NCBI GenBank assembly: GCA_018223435.1
Contig: JAGTTO010000001.1
Location: forward strand, 3,978,891-4,042,890
Direction: 5' to 3'
Source: Lachnospiraceae bacterium Marseille-Q4251
GTDB lineage: Bacteria > Bacillota > Clostridia > Lachnospirales > Lachnospiraceae
DNA length: 64,000 nt
Shown here: positions 26,361 to 35,515 of the stretch, in pieces
Layout: each line of letters starts with the position of its first letter
Position numbering within the stretch: the first letter of the stretch is position 1
Made by a program: the position numbers and the translations under genes
The notes under the pieces: generated by a model
The model's database searches: none
Told to the model about the DNA's origin: nothing
What the model saw: only the letters and a program-made list of their open reading frames with translations

Positions 26361-27719
26361 ATGCAGGAGTTGGAAGAAATCGCCATCATACACTCTATAG
26401 ACGATTATCAGTCTGCATTGTCGGTTAAAGAGTTTTTGAAGTTAAATGGATTTTCATATTTTACTTATGCGTATAATGAAGTGCATGATGAATTAAACGA
26501 TTTGCTGAGGAGAAGCAATAATCATTTTGATTTGATCTTATACATTAATGATGTCAGCGGCAAATTTCAGGAACGATTTGGACATTTAACGAATTACAAT
26601 ATAAATGTCGAGATTGATCAGAAGAAGTTATGGAAAAGAAGCATCACAAATGAAAATAAAAAGCGACAGATCCTGAATAGTGTGGTGTTAAAGGACATAT
26701 GGAAGAAAATTTTGACTGTAGTGTATGCTGGGAAAGATGTGGATATAAGCGGAAGTTTGGAATTGATAAATCATATGATAGATGTATACTGTGAGTATGA
26801 TTTGTTACGGAAGCTTTTGAATAACACAGAATCATGGTTCAGGCAGATAAATGCAGATGAGGGCTTTGAGGTTTATCAAAAAGGATTGCTGGGTTTAAAA
26901 GAAGAATGGAAAAAAGCATTGGATAGACTGGAGTGTTCTCCTCACATAGATGCTGTGAATGGCAAAATTGTCGGAGAAGAACATTTGAATTATGCTGTTT
27001 TGTACTGCAAGAGAAAGATAAATGAAATCTGTAATATGCTGAATCAGTCGATAGAGTATGATAGCTGGACGCTATTGCAGGAAGCGGATAAAATGCATAC
27101 AAAGTATGAAAACGATTTTTATATGGCTGAAAATATTATCGCACAGACAGCAATTAAATCATCCGAGTATAAAAGTCTTTCCATATTGGCAATTCGCAAC
27201 TGTACGCAGAAATGCCAAGTACCGGCATGCAACAGCTTCCACTTTTACCGCATGGGTAAGTTATATGAGAAAGCAAACAAAAATATACAGGCCGAGCAGT
27301 CATATGAGGATGCATATAGACTGAACCCACTGAATTTCAGAGCTTTATATAAGATCGCAATGAATTCCCGGAATGAGAAGTACAGTGAGGCCGCACGGAA
27401 AGAGTTTAGAAATATTTTGCGGATACTTCATGTTCCGCTGGGGGATACTAGGGCAATGGAGAAGACTGTAAAGAAACTTCCTGCTTTGGAACTGGAGTAT
27501 ATATGCAAATGCTATGTTTTGTTGGCAGATATTGAGCTGCATGTGGAAAAACCAGATTATGGTTATTATAATTATTGTCTGAATATGATGGAGATTGCTG
27601 TCAAAAATATAAGAGAAAACCAGTTTATATGTGAAATGTATGGGGATCATCCGGATTATGTAGAGCATTTGGAGAAGAGACTGTCAATGAATGCGATTAG
27701 GAAAAAAGTGCAGTTATAA
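26361..27719 (+). CDS. Unrecognised TPR protein opening the RADAR-like operon
   Basis: A 452-aa soluble protein. Residues 1-70 look like a small alpha/beta domain (IAIIHSIDDYQSALSVKEFL, FDLILYIND), loosely TIR- or receiver-like in strand pattern but without a recognisable catalytic glutamate. The middle is helical. Residues about 300-370 match tetratricopeptide repeats (FYRMGKLYEKANKNIQAEQS, then LNPLNFRALYKIA). AAGGAG lies 8 bases before the ATG. It is 42 bases upstream of the ATPase gene and shares its AT-rich composition, so it belongs to the defence cassette. It could be a sensor, a regulator or an additional effector. This component is not part of RADAR as I know it. Confidence 0.7.
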   Translation: MQELEEIAIIHSIDDYQSALSVKEFLKLNGFSYFTYAYNEVHDELNDLLRRSNNHFDLILYINDVSGKFQERFGHLTNYNINVEIDQKKLWKRSITNENKKRQILNSVVLKDIWKKILTVVYAGKDVDISGSLELINHMIDVYCEYDLLRKLLNNTESWFRQINADEGFEVYQKGLLGLKEEWKKALDRLECSPHIDAVNGKIVGEEHLNYAVLYCKRKINEICNMLNQSIEYDSWTLLQEADKMHTKYENDFYMAENIIAQTAIKSSEYKSLSILAIRNCTQKCQVPACNSFHFYRMGKLYEKANKNIQAEQSYEDAYRLNPLNFRALYKIAMNSRNEKYSEAARKEFRNILRILHVPLGDTRAMEKTVKKLPALELEYICKCYVLLADIELHVEKPDYGYYNYCLNMMEIAVKNIRENQFICEMYGDHPDYVEHLEKRLSMNAIRKKVQL

Positions 27720-27761
27720 GGAACGGATTTTCGGTAAATTCAGGGAAAGCATGGGGAAGGT

Positions 27762-30452
27762 ATGAGTGAAGAAAAATTAATTAAACTTGAGCAATTACTT
27801 TCGAATGGGATTGTACATGAAGGATATAAGGATTTAAATACCTCGATTTTTTCTGTCTTATATTCAAGAGGAAAAAACCTGCTTCGGAAGATTATTGAAG
27901 ACAATTCAGACTGGAAGCAATACGGGAAAAATCAGAAAAATACGGATTTTGAGCGCTCAAATATTATTTCTTTTGTGGGAAAAAGAGGAACCGGTAAGAC
28001 TTCAGCAATGTTATCCTTTAAGGATATGCTGGATTTGCATACCAGTACGCAGAATTATGGAATTGAGCAGATAGAATTGTTTTCCGAAGATCCAAATTTT
28101 AAAAATACGAAATTCTATACTCTGGATTGTATAGATGCGTCTATTATGGAAGAATCAGAAAATGTTTTTATCTTGGTACTTGCAAATATGTTTGCGAAAA
28201 TTCAGCATTATGCGCAGGGAGAGGCACAGAAGATTCGCGAGTATGACAATCGTATGCTTTTTCAGAAATTTGAAAAAATTTATGAGGACTATGTTTCACT
28301 TAATTCTTCCGAAACTGTTTCTGAAGGATATTCTGCTTTTGAAAAAATGAGAAATGCCGGAAGCAGCCAGAAAATCAGAGAAAATTTTGAAGAATTGGTG
28401 AAGCTCTACTTAGGTACCATAGACAGTAATTCACGGGATTTGATGAAAACAGAACAAAGATTTCTTGTAATCACTTTAGACGATATTGATATTGCCAGGA
28501 GAAAAAAAGGTGACGGAAAAGAAAACTGGGGTACTTATAAAATCATGAGTACGATATATAAGTATCTCACGGTGCCTGGTGTTATTGTCTTGACGGCATA
28601 TGATTACAGTAATTTGCAGGAGCGGTGTTTGAGCTTTTTTGAAAATGAAAATGGTAATAAAGGAGGCTTTGAGGAAGCGACCTTACAGTTTATCGAAAAG
28701 GTTTTCCCAATATATTCGCGCCTATATATGCCTGCTCTTGAGGATGAAATTAAAATTGACATAGGAAGTAATCGTTGGAATATACTTCATGATTTTAGGA
28801 CAAGAACAAACAGACATATTTTCTCTCTCAAAGAGTTCATATTTGCCATGATGTATGACAAGACAGAAGTGTGCTTTGATTATGATGAGATGCACAAGCA
28901 CTTTATAGAGCCTGATACATTAAGGTCATTGTATAATATGACAGAATTACTTCACAAACTGGATGAATATGACCATTTGCTGGAGTCAAAAGCTGATTTA
29001 AAAAAGTTTCAGGAAAATATTGAATGGGTAGAAGAGGATTGCAATTTTAGATACAAAGAAGAAATTCTGGTAAAGAATAAAAAAGAGTCTGATCTGCTCA
29101 ATCTATGGATGCAGGAGCCAATTGATAGAAGAGGAGAAAGTATTGTAAAGGCAATATGTTCAGATATTCTTCCTTTAGGTCTGGATATAAGACGATTACG
29201 CGAAGAAGAAATGGAAGAGTCAAAGAGAGGGATAAAAACAGAGTCTGTTCAGGATGGAATAAAGTATGACAATAGCCATGTGGCATATAGTTATGCTGAA
29301 CTGGTACATAGTATTTTTCATATGACAAGAGATAAACAAAAGTTTTCTAAAAAATTTATTTTCTGTTTATTGTACTCTTATACGCTCCGTCTGACTGAGA
29401 TATATAAAGTTTACCAGTGGAGTAAACGTCAGATCAATAAAACTGATTTTATGGCCATATATAGAGACAAAGTGCAGTTGTCTGATCCTGGAGAAGATCT
29501 GCGCGGAAGAATGGCTGAGATAGAAAAAAGCTATCATATTTTGTTGGCTGTGACAGGACGGACGATATGTGGCAAATGGGCGCAATATTTTTTCCCGGAT
29601 GTGACAGCCAGTGCCTTATTTGGGAATAACAATTATACTGACATCCGGGTTCGTGGGGTTTTGCTTGGCTACATTGAGCACCAGCCGAATGAGTTTCCTT
29701 TGGAGTTTTCTCCGGATGATACCGAAGAACAGATTTTAATAAAGGTGAAAGCATTTATTTTTGTTTCCATGCTGAATGTGACTGCATTAGATATAAATTA
29801 TGAGAACGTTGGTTCTGTAAAGGCTGATTCTACGAATATCAGATGGGAACTCAGAGAAAATAATTGTACCTTAAGACTTGTTCAGGGCAGCAAAGATGAC
29901 TATGAGCTGACAGCTTTTTTGAAACATGTTTTTTCATATACCGAGTATTTTTGTAAATATGAGGACTTAATCAGAAATCCTTTAAAAACTTGTGGAAAGC
30001 CATATGCAGCAGATCTTGATAGGAAGATAGGAAAGGCATTTGATCAATTATGGAATGATTATTATGAGTGGGACCGCGCATATGGAAATGCGATAATCCC
30101 CTTCTATAATCTTGACATTACTTATAATATGATAAAAAAGAACTTTTTGGATTATAGTTCAGAGATTCCGACGCTTCATATTCAAATGAATGATGAGAAT
30201 ACCTTATTTTTCTTGGAATATAAGAGGATGTTGGATAAATTTAAAAACTACTTGAAAAAAATCGATCAGGTCTACCAGTTGGAGGGAAAAAGCTCATTTG
30301 GTGAGATCATGTCTGAATGCCCATTTTATAAGATGATAGATGAACTGCAGGCTGATTCTTCCAGCAGAATTGCTGTATCAAATTATATTTGCAGTATTGT
30401 TATGAGAAAAATGGAAGATAGAGGGTTATTTGAAGAAATACCGGTTGGCTGA
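27762..30452 (+). CDS. rdrA: RdrA-like P-loop ATPase of a RADAR system
   Basis: An 896-aa ATPase. Walker A is GKRGTGKTS (about 73-81); Walker B is RFLVITLDDIDIARR with acids at about 240-241. A sensor-like strand VPGVIVLTAYDYSNL follows. The remaining 600 residues are a large helical region without familiar domains. Size, ATPase type and the adjacent adenosine-deaminase gene match RdrA, which in known systems forms a ring and delivers substrate to RdrB during phage infection. The call is from architecture; I recognised the pair through the deaminase motifs of the next gene. It starts 42 bases after the TPR gene and ends 12 bases before rdrB. Confidence 0.75.
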   Translation: MSEEKLIKLEQLLSNGIVHEGYKDLNTSIFSVLYSRGKNLLRKIIEDNSDWKQYGKNQKNTDFERSNIISFVGKRGTGKTSAMLSFKDMLDLHTSTQNYGIEQIELFSEDPNFKNTKFYTLDCIDASIMEESENVFILVLANMFAKIQHYAQGEAQKIREYDNRMLFQKFEKIYEDYVSLNSSETVSEGYSAFEKMRNAGSSQKIRENFEELVKLYLGTIDSNSRDLMKTEQRFLVITLDDIDIARRKKGDGKENWGTYKIMSTIYKYLTVPGVIVLTAYDYSNLQERCLSFFENENGNKGGFEEATLQFIEKVFPIYSRLYMPALEDEIKIDIGSNRWNILHDFRTRTNRHIFSLKEFIFAMMYDKTEVCFDYDEMHKHFIEPDTLRSLYNMTELLHKLDEYDHLLESKADLKKFQENIEWVEEDCNFRYKEEILVKNKKESDLLNLWMQEPIDRRGESIVKAICSDILPLGLDIRRLREEEMEESKRGIKTESVQDGIKYDNSHVAYSYAELVHSIFHMTRDKQKFSKKFIFCLLYSYTLRLTEIYKVYQWSKRQINKTDFMAIYRDKVQLSDPGEDLRGRMAEIEKSYHILLAVTGRTICGKWAQYFFPDVTASALFGNNNYTDIRVRGVLLGYIEHQPNEFPLEFSPDDTEEQILIKVKAFIFVSMLNVTALDINYENVGSVKADSTNIRWELRENNCTLRLVQGSKDDYELTAFLKHVFSYTEYFCKYEDLIRNPLKTCGKPYAADLDRKIGKAFDQLWNDYYEWDRAYGNAIIPFYNLDITYNMIKKNFLDYSSEIPTLHIQMNDENTLFFLEYKRMLDKFKNYLKKIDQVYQLEGKSSFGEIMSECPFYKMIDELQADSSSRIAVSNYICSIVMRKMEDRGLFEEIPVG

Positions 30453-30464
30453 TAGATAAAACGG

Positions 30465-33400
30465 GTGAATACAATGGATGAGCTATATAATATTATCGGT
30501 ATATTATTTAGAAAAATATTGCCGAAACAAATTATAGGTGGAAAGTATTGTTATAATAAGATACCCCTGGATTTGTTGGAAAAAATATCTTATGCATATG
30601 AAGACAATGCTGATGAAGCGGAAATTCATAAACGTCTTCAGTTTTTTAAAAGCCAGGTACAGTTTCAGCTGTATGAGGAGCAGAACTATATAGCGGATTC
30701 AGAGAGTTTTAATGTATTTGATCTGGTCGAGATCTTCGTCAGAATGATTTTAGAAGCCAGAAATGGTGAGGTGGTTTGCAGATTCAGATATTTGCAGGAA
30801 TGGCGCCAGGTGACAAATAAGGTGGAAAATACCGTCTTTCTTGCTGCCATGTATGCCAGAATGGATTATGAAAACGGAAAGATCAGGAGATCTTTCATTT
30901 GGCCGGATATCATTGGCCATAATAATGTTCAGTTGAACCGTATTTTATCAGATGGTATTTCTGACAATCATTTTCATCTGTTGGGATCTGTTCATTATTT
31001 TTCACTCTCCTGGCTGATGCTGATGAATCATGTAAATGAACAAAATTTTGTCAGGCAGATGGATGAAATGGACAATCAGAGGCGTAATCCACGGATACGC
31101 CTGTCCTATGATTACGAGGAAGATAAGTTTAAAATACAGCACTTGCAGGCTGCACTCATCCGTGTATATCTTTTTTCTGAATTGACAGGAAGATATATAG
31201 AGCTTGGAACTTATTATGCCTCCTGGGAGAAAATAATCAGCTATATCTCTCAAAAAAGTAATGGAAGCATATACGAATTTGCTTTAGAATATCGTAATGC
31301 AATTCAATATGGCATGGCATGTGAACAATATCCTGAGTATTGTTGGCTGTTTCAGAAAATATTTAATGAAAAACCGGCGGGTGTAATAGAAAAAAAACTG
31401 GAAAGACTGTTGGCGGAAAGAGATTTTACCTCAGCTATACTTGATCTTGCCCAAAAATCTGGAAATATTTCATTAAAAGAGTGTACATGGCTTTACAAAG
31501 ATAATCTTTGTGAATATGAAAAAGAATGGCGAGAACAAACGCAGACGAATGTATGGAGATTATTGAGAAATACTTCCGAGTTATTAGATTTTCGTATGGA
31601 TTTACAGATCATCATCGACAGTTTATTGGACAAAGTCCAGCATATCAACTGTGATTATGCGGCGGATGGCGCCGGTGCCTGGTATGACACAGATGAGAGT
31701 CAGAGTTTACTGATCGGAGAACGTTGGCTGGAATACAAAATGTTTCGAGACAGGGAACTTTTGTCAGAAAATCATTTTAACTTATTCTATGTCTATTTAC
31801 TGATCAAAGAGTCTTTTCGGATGGAAATACAGCAAAGTAATGAAAAATTAGGTTTTGCTAATTTCCATAAGTATCAGCGACGTAAGGGTATGTTTACTTC
31901 TTATTATACTTATGGTGAATTGGCTCGTGCAGCAATAGAAGCTTCTGTAAGGCAGCAGAATATAAAAAGCATTGAGGTAAGAATAAGTTTTGGGGAAAGC
32001 TGTGCAGAAGATGCGGAATTGATTCGTTATTATGATAGAGAGATTCAACAGGGATGCTTGAAAGAATATGCAGATAAATACTATTATGTTATGGGATTTG
32101 GAAAAAGAGTAGATAATTTCAGACAGATTCCCAGTGAGTATGGACATATGTTTTACAGGCATTATGATTTGAGAGCGCGAATCCGAAAAGAAGCAGATGG
32201 CCTGATACAGCTTCGCAGAAAGAATCCGGAGATGGCACAGAGAATTAAAGGAATAGATGCATTTTCCGATGAAGATGGCTGCAGACCGGAAGTTTTTGCT
32301 ACGGTGTATCGAGTGTTGAAGAAACATTCCTGCTACAGGGGATTAAGTATTAAACCGGAAGTGCCGCCCTTGCGTGAAACTTATCATGTGGGAGAAGTTT
32401 TTACGGATATAGTGGATGGGCTTAGAGCAGTGGATGAGGCTGTACATTTTCTTAATCTGGATTGTGGAGACCGTTTGGGACATGCTACTGTTTTAGGAAT
32501 GGATGTAGAAAAGTGGTACGAAGACTGCAATTTCAAGATTTCCATACGGAGAATGGACTATCTTGATAATGTAGTATGGTTGTATTATAAGCTGCTTCGG
32601 TATCATATTCCGGATACAGACACACTACTTCAGTATCTGGAGATTGAATTTGAAAAATATTTTGCTTTGATTTACAGCAAATTTATAGGAGAAGGCTATA
32701 TTGAGGATGTTGCAAGAAGAGCATGTGAATATGGTTCGGGATATAGCGAAAAATATGGCAGTCAGATAGCGAGACAAGCAGATCAGATGTCTGAAGCTGG
32801 ACAGAGACGCTCCAGTGTCTATGATTTTCGCTACGGGATTGTAAGAAAAAATGATGGGTCCATTTATGATTTCAATATCCGAAATTATTATTATTCATGG
32901 ATGCTTCGAGGGGATCATCCCGGTTTATATGAGAATGGATTTTATGAGCAGCAATTGAATGTGAAATCTATTTGGGATGAGTGCAGTGTAAACAGAGAGT
33001 TCCCCAAAGACCAGAGAATCCGTTACATTCTTCCGGCAGCGGTATTGAATCATTTCTATCATTACAATACATATGTGAGAGAAAGTGGAGAAAAAGCAGA
33101 GACTGTAAAAATACCTGTGAATATGGTCAAAGCAATATCGTTGATACAAAAAGCCATGCAATTCGAACTTGCACAAAGAGAGATTGCTATTGAAACCAAT
33201 CCATCTTCCAATCTGATGATAAATCGCATTTCTTCCTATGATAAACATCCGATTTTTAAGCTTTATAATATGGGGCTGACTCATGATGTAGAAAAATTGG
33301 AGGAATGTCCGCAGTTGAACGTGTCAATCAATACGGATGATCAGGGTGTTTTTGCAACCTGTCTTTCAAATGAATATGCACTGGTGGCAAGCTCGCTATC

Positions 33401-33533
33401 CAGAATGGTAGATTCTGATGGTAATCATGTGTATAAGAGGGCAGAAATCTATCAATGGATAAAAAACGTCCAGGAAATGAGTAATAACCAGTCCTTTCTG
33501 AAGGCAGAACCTAGAGATGAAGAGGGATATTGA
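30465..33533 (+). CDS. rdrB: RdrB-like adenosine deaminase of a RADAR system
   Basis: A 1022-aa protein of the adenosine deaminase fold enlarged by inserts. Metal and catalytic motifs are SDNHFHLLGS (H169, H171), YHVGEVFTDI (H641, E644), DRLGHATVLG (H673) and SINTDDQGVFATCLSNEY (D958, D959), preceded by the NPSSNLMINR loop. These are the zinc ligands and general base of the family in the expected order. RADAR deaminases of this size convert adenosine in RNA or ATP/dATP to inosine and stop growth of infected cells. GTG at 30465 or ATG at 30474 can start it; the ribosome site is weak. It is followed by an overlapping SLATT gene. Confidence 0.85.
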   Translation: MNTMDELYNIIGILFRKILPKQIIGGKYCYNKIPLDLLEKISYAYEDNADEAEIHKRLQFFKSQVQFQLYEEQNYIADSESFNVFDLVEIFVRMILEARNGEVVCRFRYLQEWRQVTNKVENTVFLAAMYARMDYENGKIRRSFIWPDIIGHNNVQLNRILSDGISDNHFHLLGSVHYFSLSWLMLMNHVNEQNFVRQMDEMDNQRRNPRIRLSYDYEEDKFKIQHLQAALIRVYLFSELTGRYIELGTYYASWEKIISYISQKSNGSIYEFALEYRNAIQYGMACEQYPEYCWLFQKIFNEKPAGVIEKKLERLLAERDFTSAILDLAQKSGNISLKECTWLYKDNLCEYEKEWREQTQTNVWRLLRNTSELLDFRMDLQIIIDSLLDKVQHINCDYAADGAGAWYDTDESQSLLIGERWLEYKMFRDRELLSENHFNLFYVYLLIKESFRMEIQQSNEKLGFANFHKYQRRKGMFTSYYTYGELARAAIEASVRQQNIKSIEVRISFGESCAEDAELIRYYDREIQQGCLKEYADKYYYVMGFGKRVDNFRQIPSEYGHMFYRHYDLRARIRKEADGLIQLRRKNPEMAQRIKGIDAFSDEDGCRPEVFATVYRVLKKHSCYRGLSIKPEVPPLRETYHVGEVFTDIVDGLRAVDEAVHFLNLDCGDRLGHATVLGMDVEKWYEDCNFKISIRRMDYLDNVVWLYYKLLRYHIPDTDTLLQYLEIEFEKYFALIYSKFIGEGYIEDVARRACEYGSGYSEKYGSQIARQADQMSEAGQRRSSVYDFRYGIVRKNDGSIYDFNIRNYYYSWMLRGDHPGLYENGFYEQQLNVKSIWDECSVNREFPKDQRIRYILPAAVLNHFYHYNTYVRESGEKAETVKIPVNMVKAISLIQKAMQFELAQREIAIETNPSSNLMINRISSYDKHPIFKLYNMGLTHDVEKLEECPQLNVSINTDDQGVFATCLSNEYALVASSLSRMVDSDGNHVYKRAEIYQWIKNVQEMSNNQSFLKAEPRDEEGY

Positions 33534-33549
33534 GCATGAGGAGTGGCTT

Positions 33550-34329
33550 ATGAAGAATATAAAAGAAGAAATCAAGTCGTATGGCTTACTTTTTGCTGTG
33601 CTCAGAGGTATTTGGGGTATATTAAAATCCTTGTGGAAATGGTTAATATATAATCAAAAAAATCACATGGAGGAAATTGAGAAGTCCCAAAAGAAGAACG
33701 ATCCGAAATGGAAATTGTTTGAAGAGTGGAAAGATGCATGGCTGTCTGATGAAGAGGACAGAGAAAAAGCCAAAGATGATGTCTTTTTTCAATTATTCAC
33801 CTATGATTATGAGTATAGCTATGCCAAGGAAAAGCATAATAAAAGGAAAAACTTCAGAATAAAATTTCTATGTATGCTGCCATTTGCCACGGCAACAATT
33901 ATATTTCTAGTAAGCATCATAGCTTATAATGTGAGTGTGTTTATAAAAGCTGGCGATTTTGTAAGCTTTGTAGAAAATATGGATTGGAGCTTTTCTATAT
34001 ACAGTACAGCGTTTTATGGTGCAGCTCTGATTATAACATATCTGATTATAAAATGGCTGGATGTAAAGAAGTATCAGGAAACCTGGGTCAGACATTCTAA
34101 GCATAAATATGCAGTTGAAATGGAAATGTTCCGATATATTAACGGAATGGGAAATTATTGTTATGAAAATAGAAAAAAATACTTTGTAGACAATATCATG
34201 AAAATATGGGATGCAAACAGAACCAAATTTGCTGAAAATATGGAAAAAGAAAGTGACATGAAGGATATGCTAAACGGCATAAAGACAGTCTGTAAGAAAT
34301 TGAAAGACGATGAAGAATCATCAGATTAA
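33550..34329 (+). CDS. SLATT-domain membrane protein (RdrD-like accessory)
   Basis: A 259-aa protein with two close membrane helices (FLCMLPFATATIIFLVSIIAY and STAFYGAALIITYLIIKWL). KKYQETWVRHSKHKYAVEME follows, with a helical tail, matching the two-helix SLATT family of defence-associated membrane effectors. GAGGAG at 33538-33543 selects the ATG at 33550, although the frame is open back to 33517, inside rdrB. SLATT proteins are a known optional partner in RADAR loci. The expected role is membrane disruption or anchoring on activation (family knowledge). Confidence 0.78.
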   Translation: MKNIKEEIKSYGLLFAVLRGIWGILKSLWKWLIYNQKNHMEEIEKSQKKNDPKWKLFEEWKDAWLSDEEDREKAKDDVFFQLFTYDYEYSYAKEKHNKRKNFRIKFLCMLPFATATIIFLVSIIAYNVSVFIKAGDFVSFVENMDWSFSIYSTAFYGAALIITYLIIKWLDVKKYQETWVRHSKHKYAVEMEMFRYINGMGNYCYENRKKYFVDNIMKIWDANRTKFAENMEKESDMKDMLNGIKTVCKKLKDDEESSD

Positions 34330-34375
34330 AGCGCTCGCAAATACATTGAAAAATGAATGGTAATGCTTTAAATCA

Positions 34376-34407
34376 AGCGGGAAGCCAGTGCGTACTGGCT
34401 TCCCGCT
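34376..34407. terminator. Terminator between the RADAR cassette and minus-strand sugar genes
   Basis: AGCGGGAAGCCAGT (34376-34389) is perfectly complementary to ACTGGCTTCCCGCT (34394-34407). There is no long T-run, so it probably serves both convergent transcripts. Confidence 0.65.
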
Positions 34408-34413
34408 GAATCG

Positions 34414-35499
34414 TTATACCTGATAAAATTTTTTATACCATTCCGCAAAGCTGCGAAGTCCTGTTCTTAAGCTGGTATTAGGCTTAAAGCCATAATCTCT
34501 TTCAAGAGCGCTTGTATCTGCATAAGTAACCGGGACATCGCCAGGCTGCATTGCCACCAGCTCTTTATGAGCTTCAAAATCATAATCTGCCGGAAGCACT
34601 TCAGCACGGATCAGTTCTTCCTGAAGGATAGTTACAAAGTCTAAGAGATTTTCCGGATTACTGTTTCCAATATTGTAGACAGCATACGGCGGGATGGGAA
34701 GACCGTCTTCACCATTTTTCTTTTCCGGAGCGCCCTGCATGACACGTTTCACGCCCTCTACGATATCATCCACATAGGTAAAATCACGTTTGCAGTGTCC
34801 GTAATTGAAAATCTGAATAGTTTCGCCTTTGAGCAGTTTGTTTGTGAAGCCGAAATAAGCCATATCCGGTCTGCCGGCAGGACCGTAAACAGTGAAGAAA
34901 CGAAGACCGGTGGAGGGGATATTGTAAAGCTTGCTGTAGGCATGAGCCATCAGCTCATTGGATTTCTTGGTGGCTGCATAAAGGGATACGGGATTGTCTA
35001 CTTTGTCATCGGTACTGTACGGGACTTTCTTGTTTGTTCCATAAACCGAGGAGGAAGATGCATAGACAAGATGTTCCACTCCTTTTGCACCGTTATCATA
35101 GGAATGGCGGCAGGCCTCCAGAATATTGTAAAAGCCGATCAGGTTGGACTGAATGTAGGCATCCGGATTGGTGATAGAATAACGAACACCGGCCTGAGCA
35201 CCGAGATTAACCACGATATCCGGTTTATGCTCTGTAAAGATCTGATCAATAATAGTTTTATTAGCGAGATCATCTTTGTAAAATGTGTAGGTAGAATCTG
35301 CATGTTCTTTCACGCATTCTTCGATCTCTTTTAATCGCCATTCTTTGATGCTGACATCATAATAATCATTCATATTATCAAGACCGATAATATGAATAGG
35401 CGATTGAGTTTTTAAAAGCTCAAGAACCAGGTTGCTGCCAATGAAACCGGCAGAACCGGTCACAAATACCGTTTTGCCTTTTAAATCGATATGATTCAT
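34414..35499 (-). CDS. UDP-glucuronate 4-epimerase
   Basis: A 361-aa NAD-dependent short-chain epimerase producing UDP-galacturonate from UDP-glucuronate. VFVTGSAGFIGSNLVLELL binds NAD, and GLDNMNDYYDVSIKEWRL is the uronate-epimerase signature. ASSSSVYGTN and SLYAATKKSNE hold the catalytic serine, tyrosine and lysine. It lies 16 bases after the dehydrogenase that makes UDP-glucuronate, so the two form an operon supplying uronic acids for surface polymer. Confidence 0.87.
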   Translation of the reverse strand: MNHIDLKGKTVFVTGSAGFIGSNLVLELLKTQSPIHIIGLDNMNDYYDVSIKEWRLKEIEECVKEHADSTYTFYKDDLANKTIIDQIFTEHKPDIVVNLGAQAGVRYSITNPDAYIQSNLIGFYNILEACRHSYDNGAKGVEHLVYASSSSVYGTNKKVPYSTDDKVDNPVSLYAATKKSNELMAHAYSKLYNIPSTGLRFFTVYGPAGRPDMAYFGFTNKLLKGETIQIFNYGHCKRDFTYVDDIVEGVKRVMQGAPEKKNGEDGLPIPPYAVYNIGNSNPENLLDFVTILQEELIRAEVLPADYDFEAHKELVAMQPGDVPVTYADTSALERDYGFKPNTSLRTGLRSFAEWYKKFYQV

Positions 35500-35515
35500 T
35501 TCTCTTTTCTCCCCT

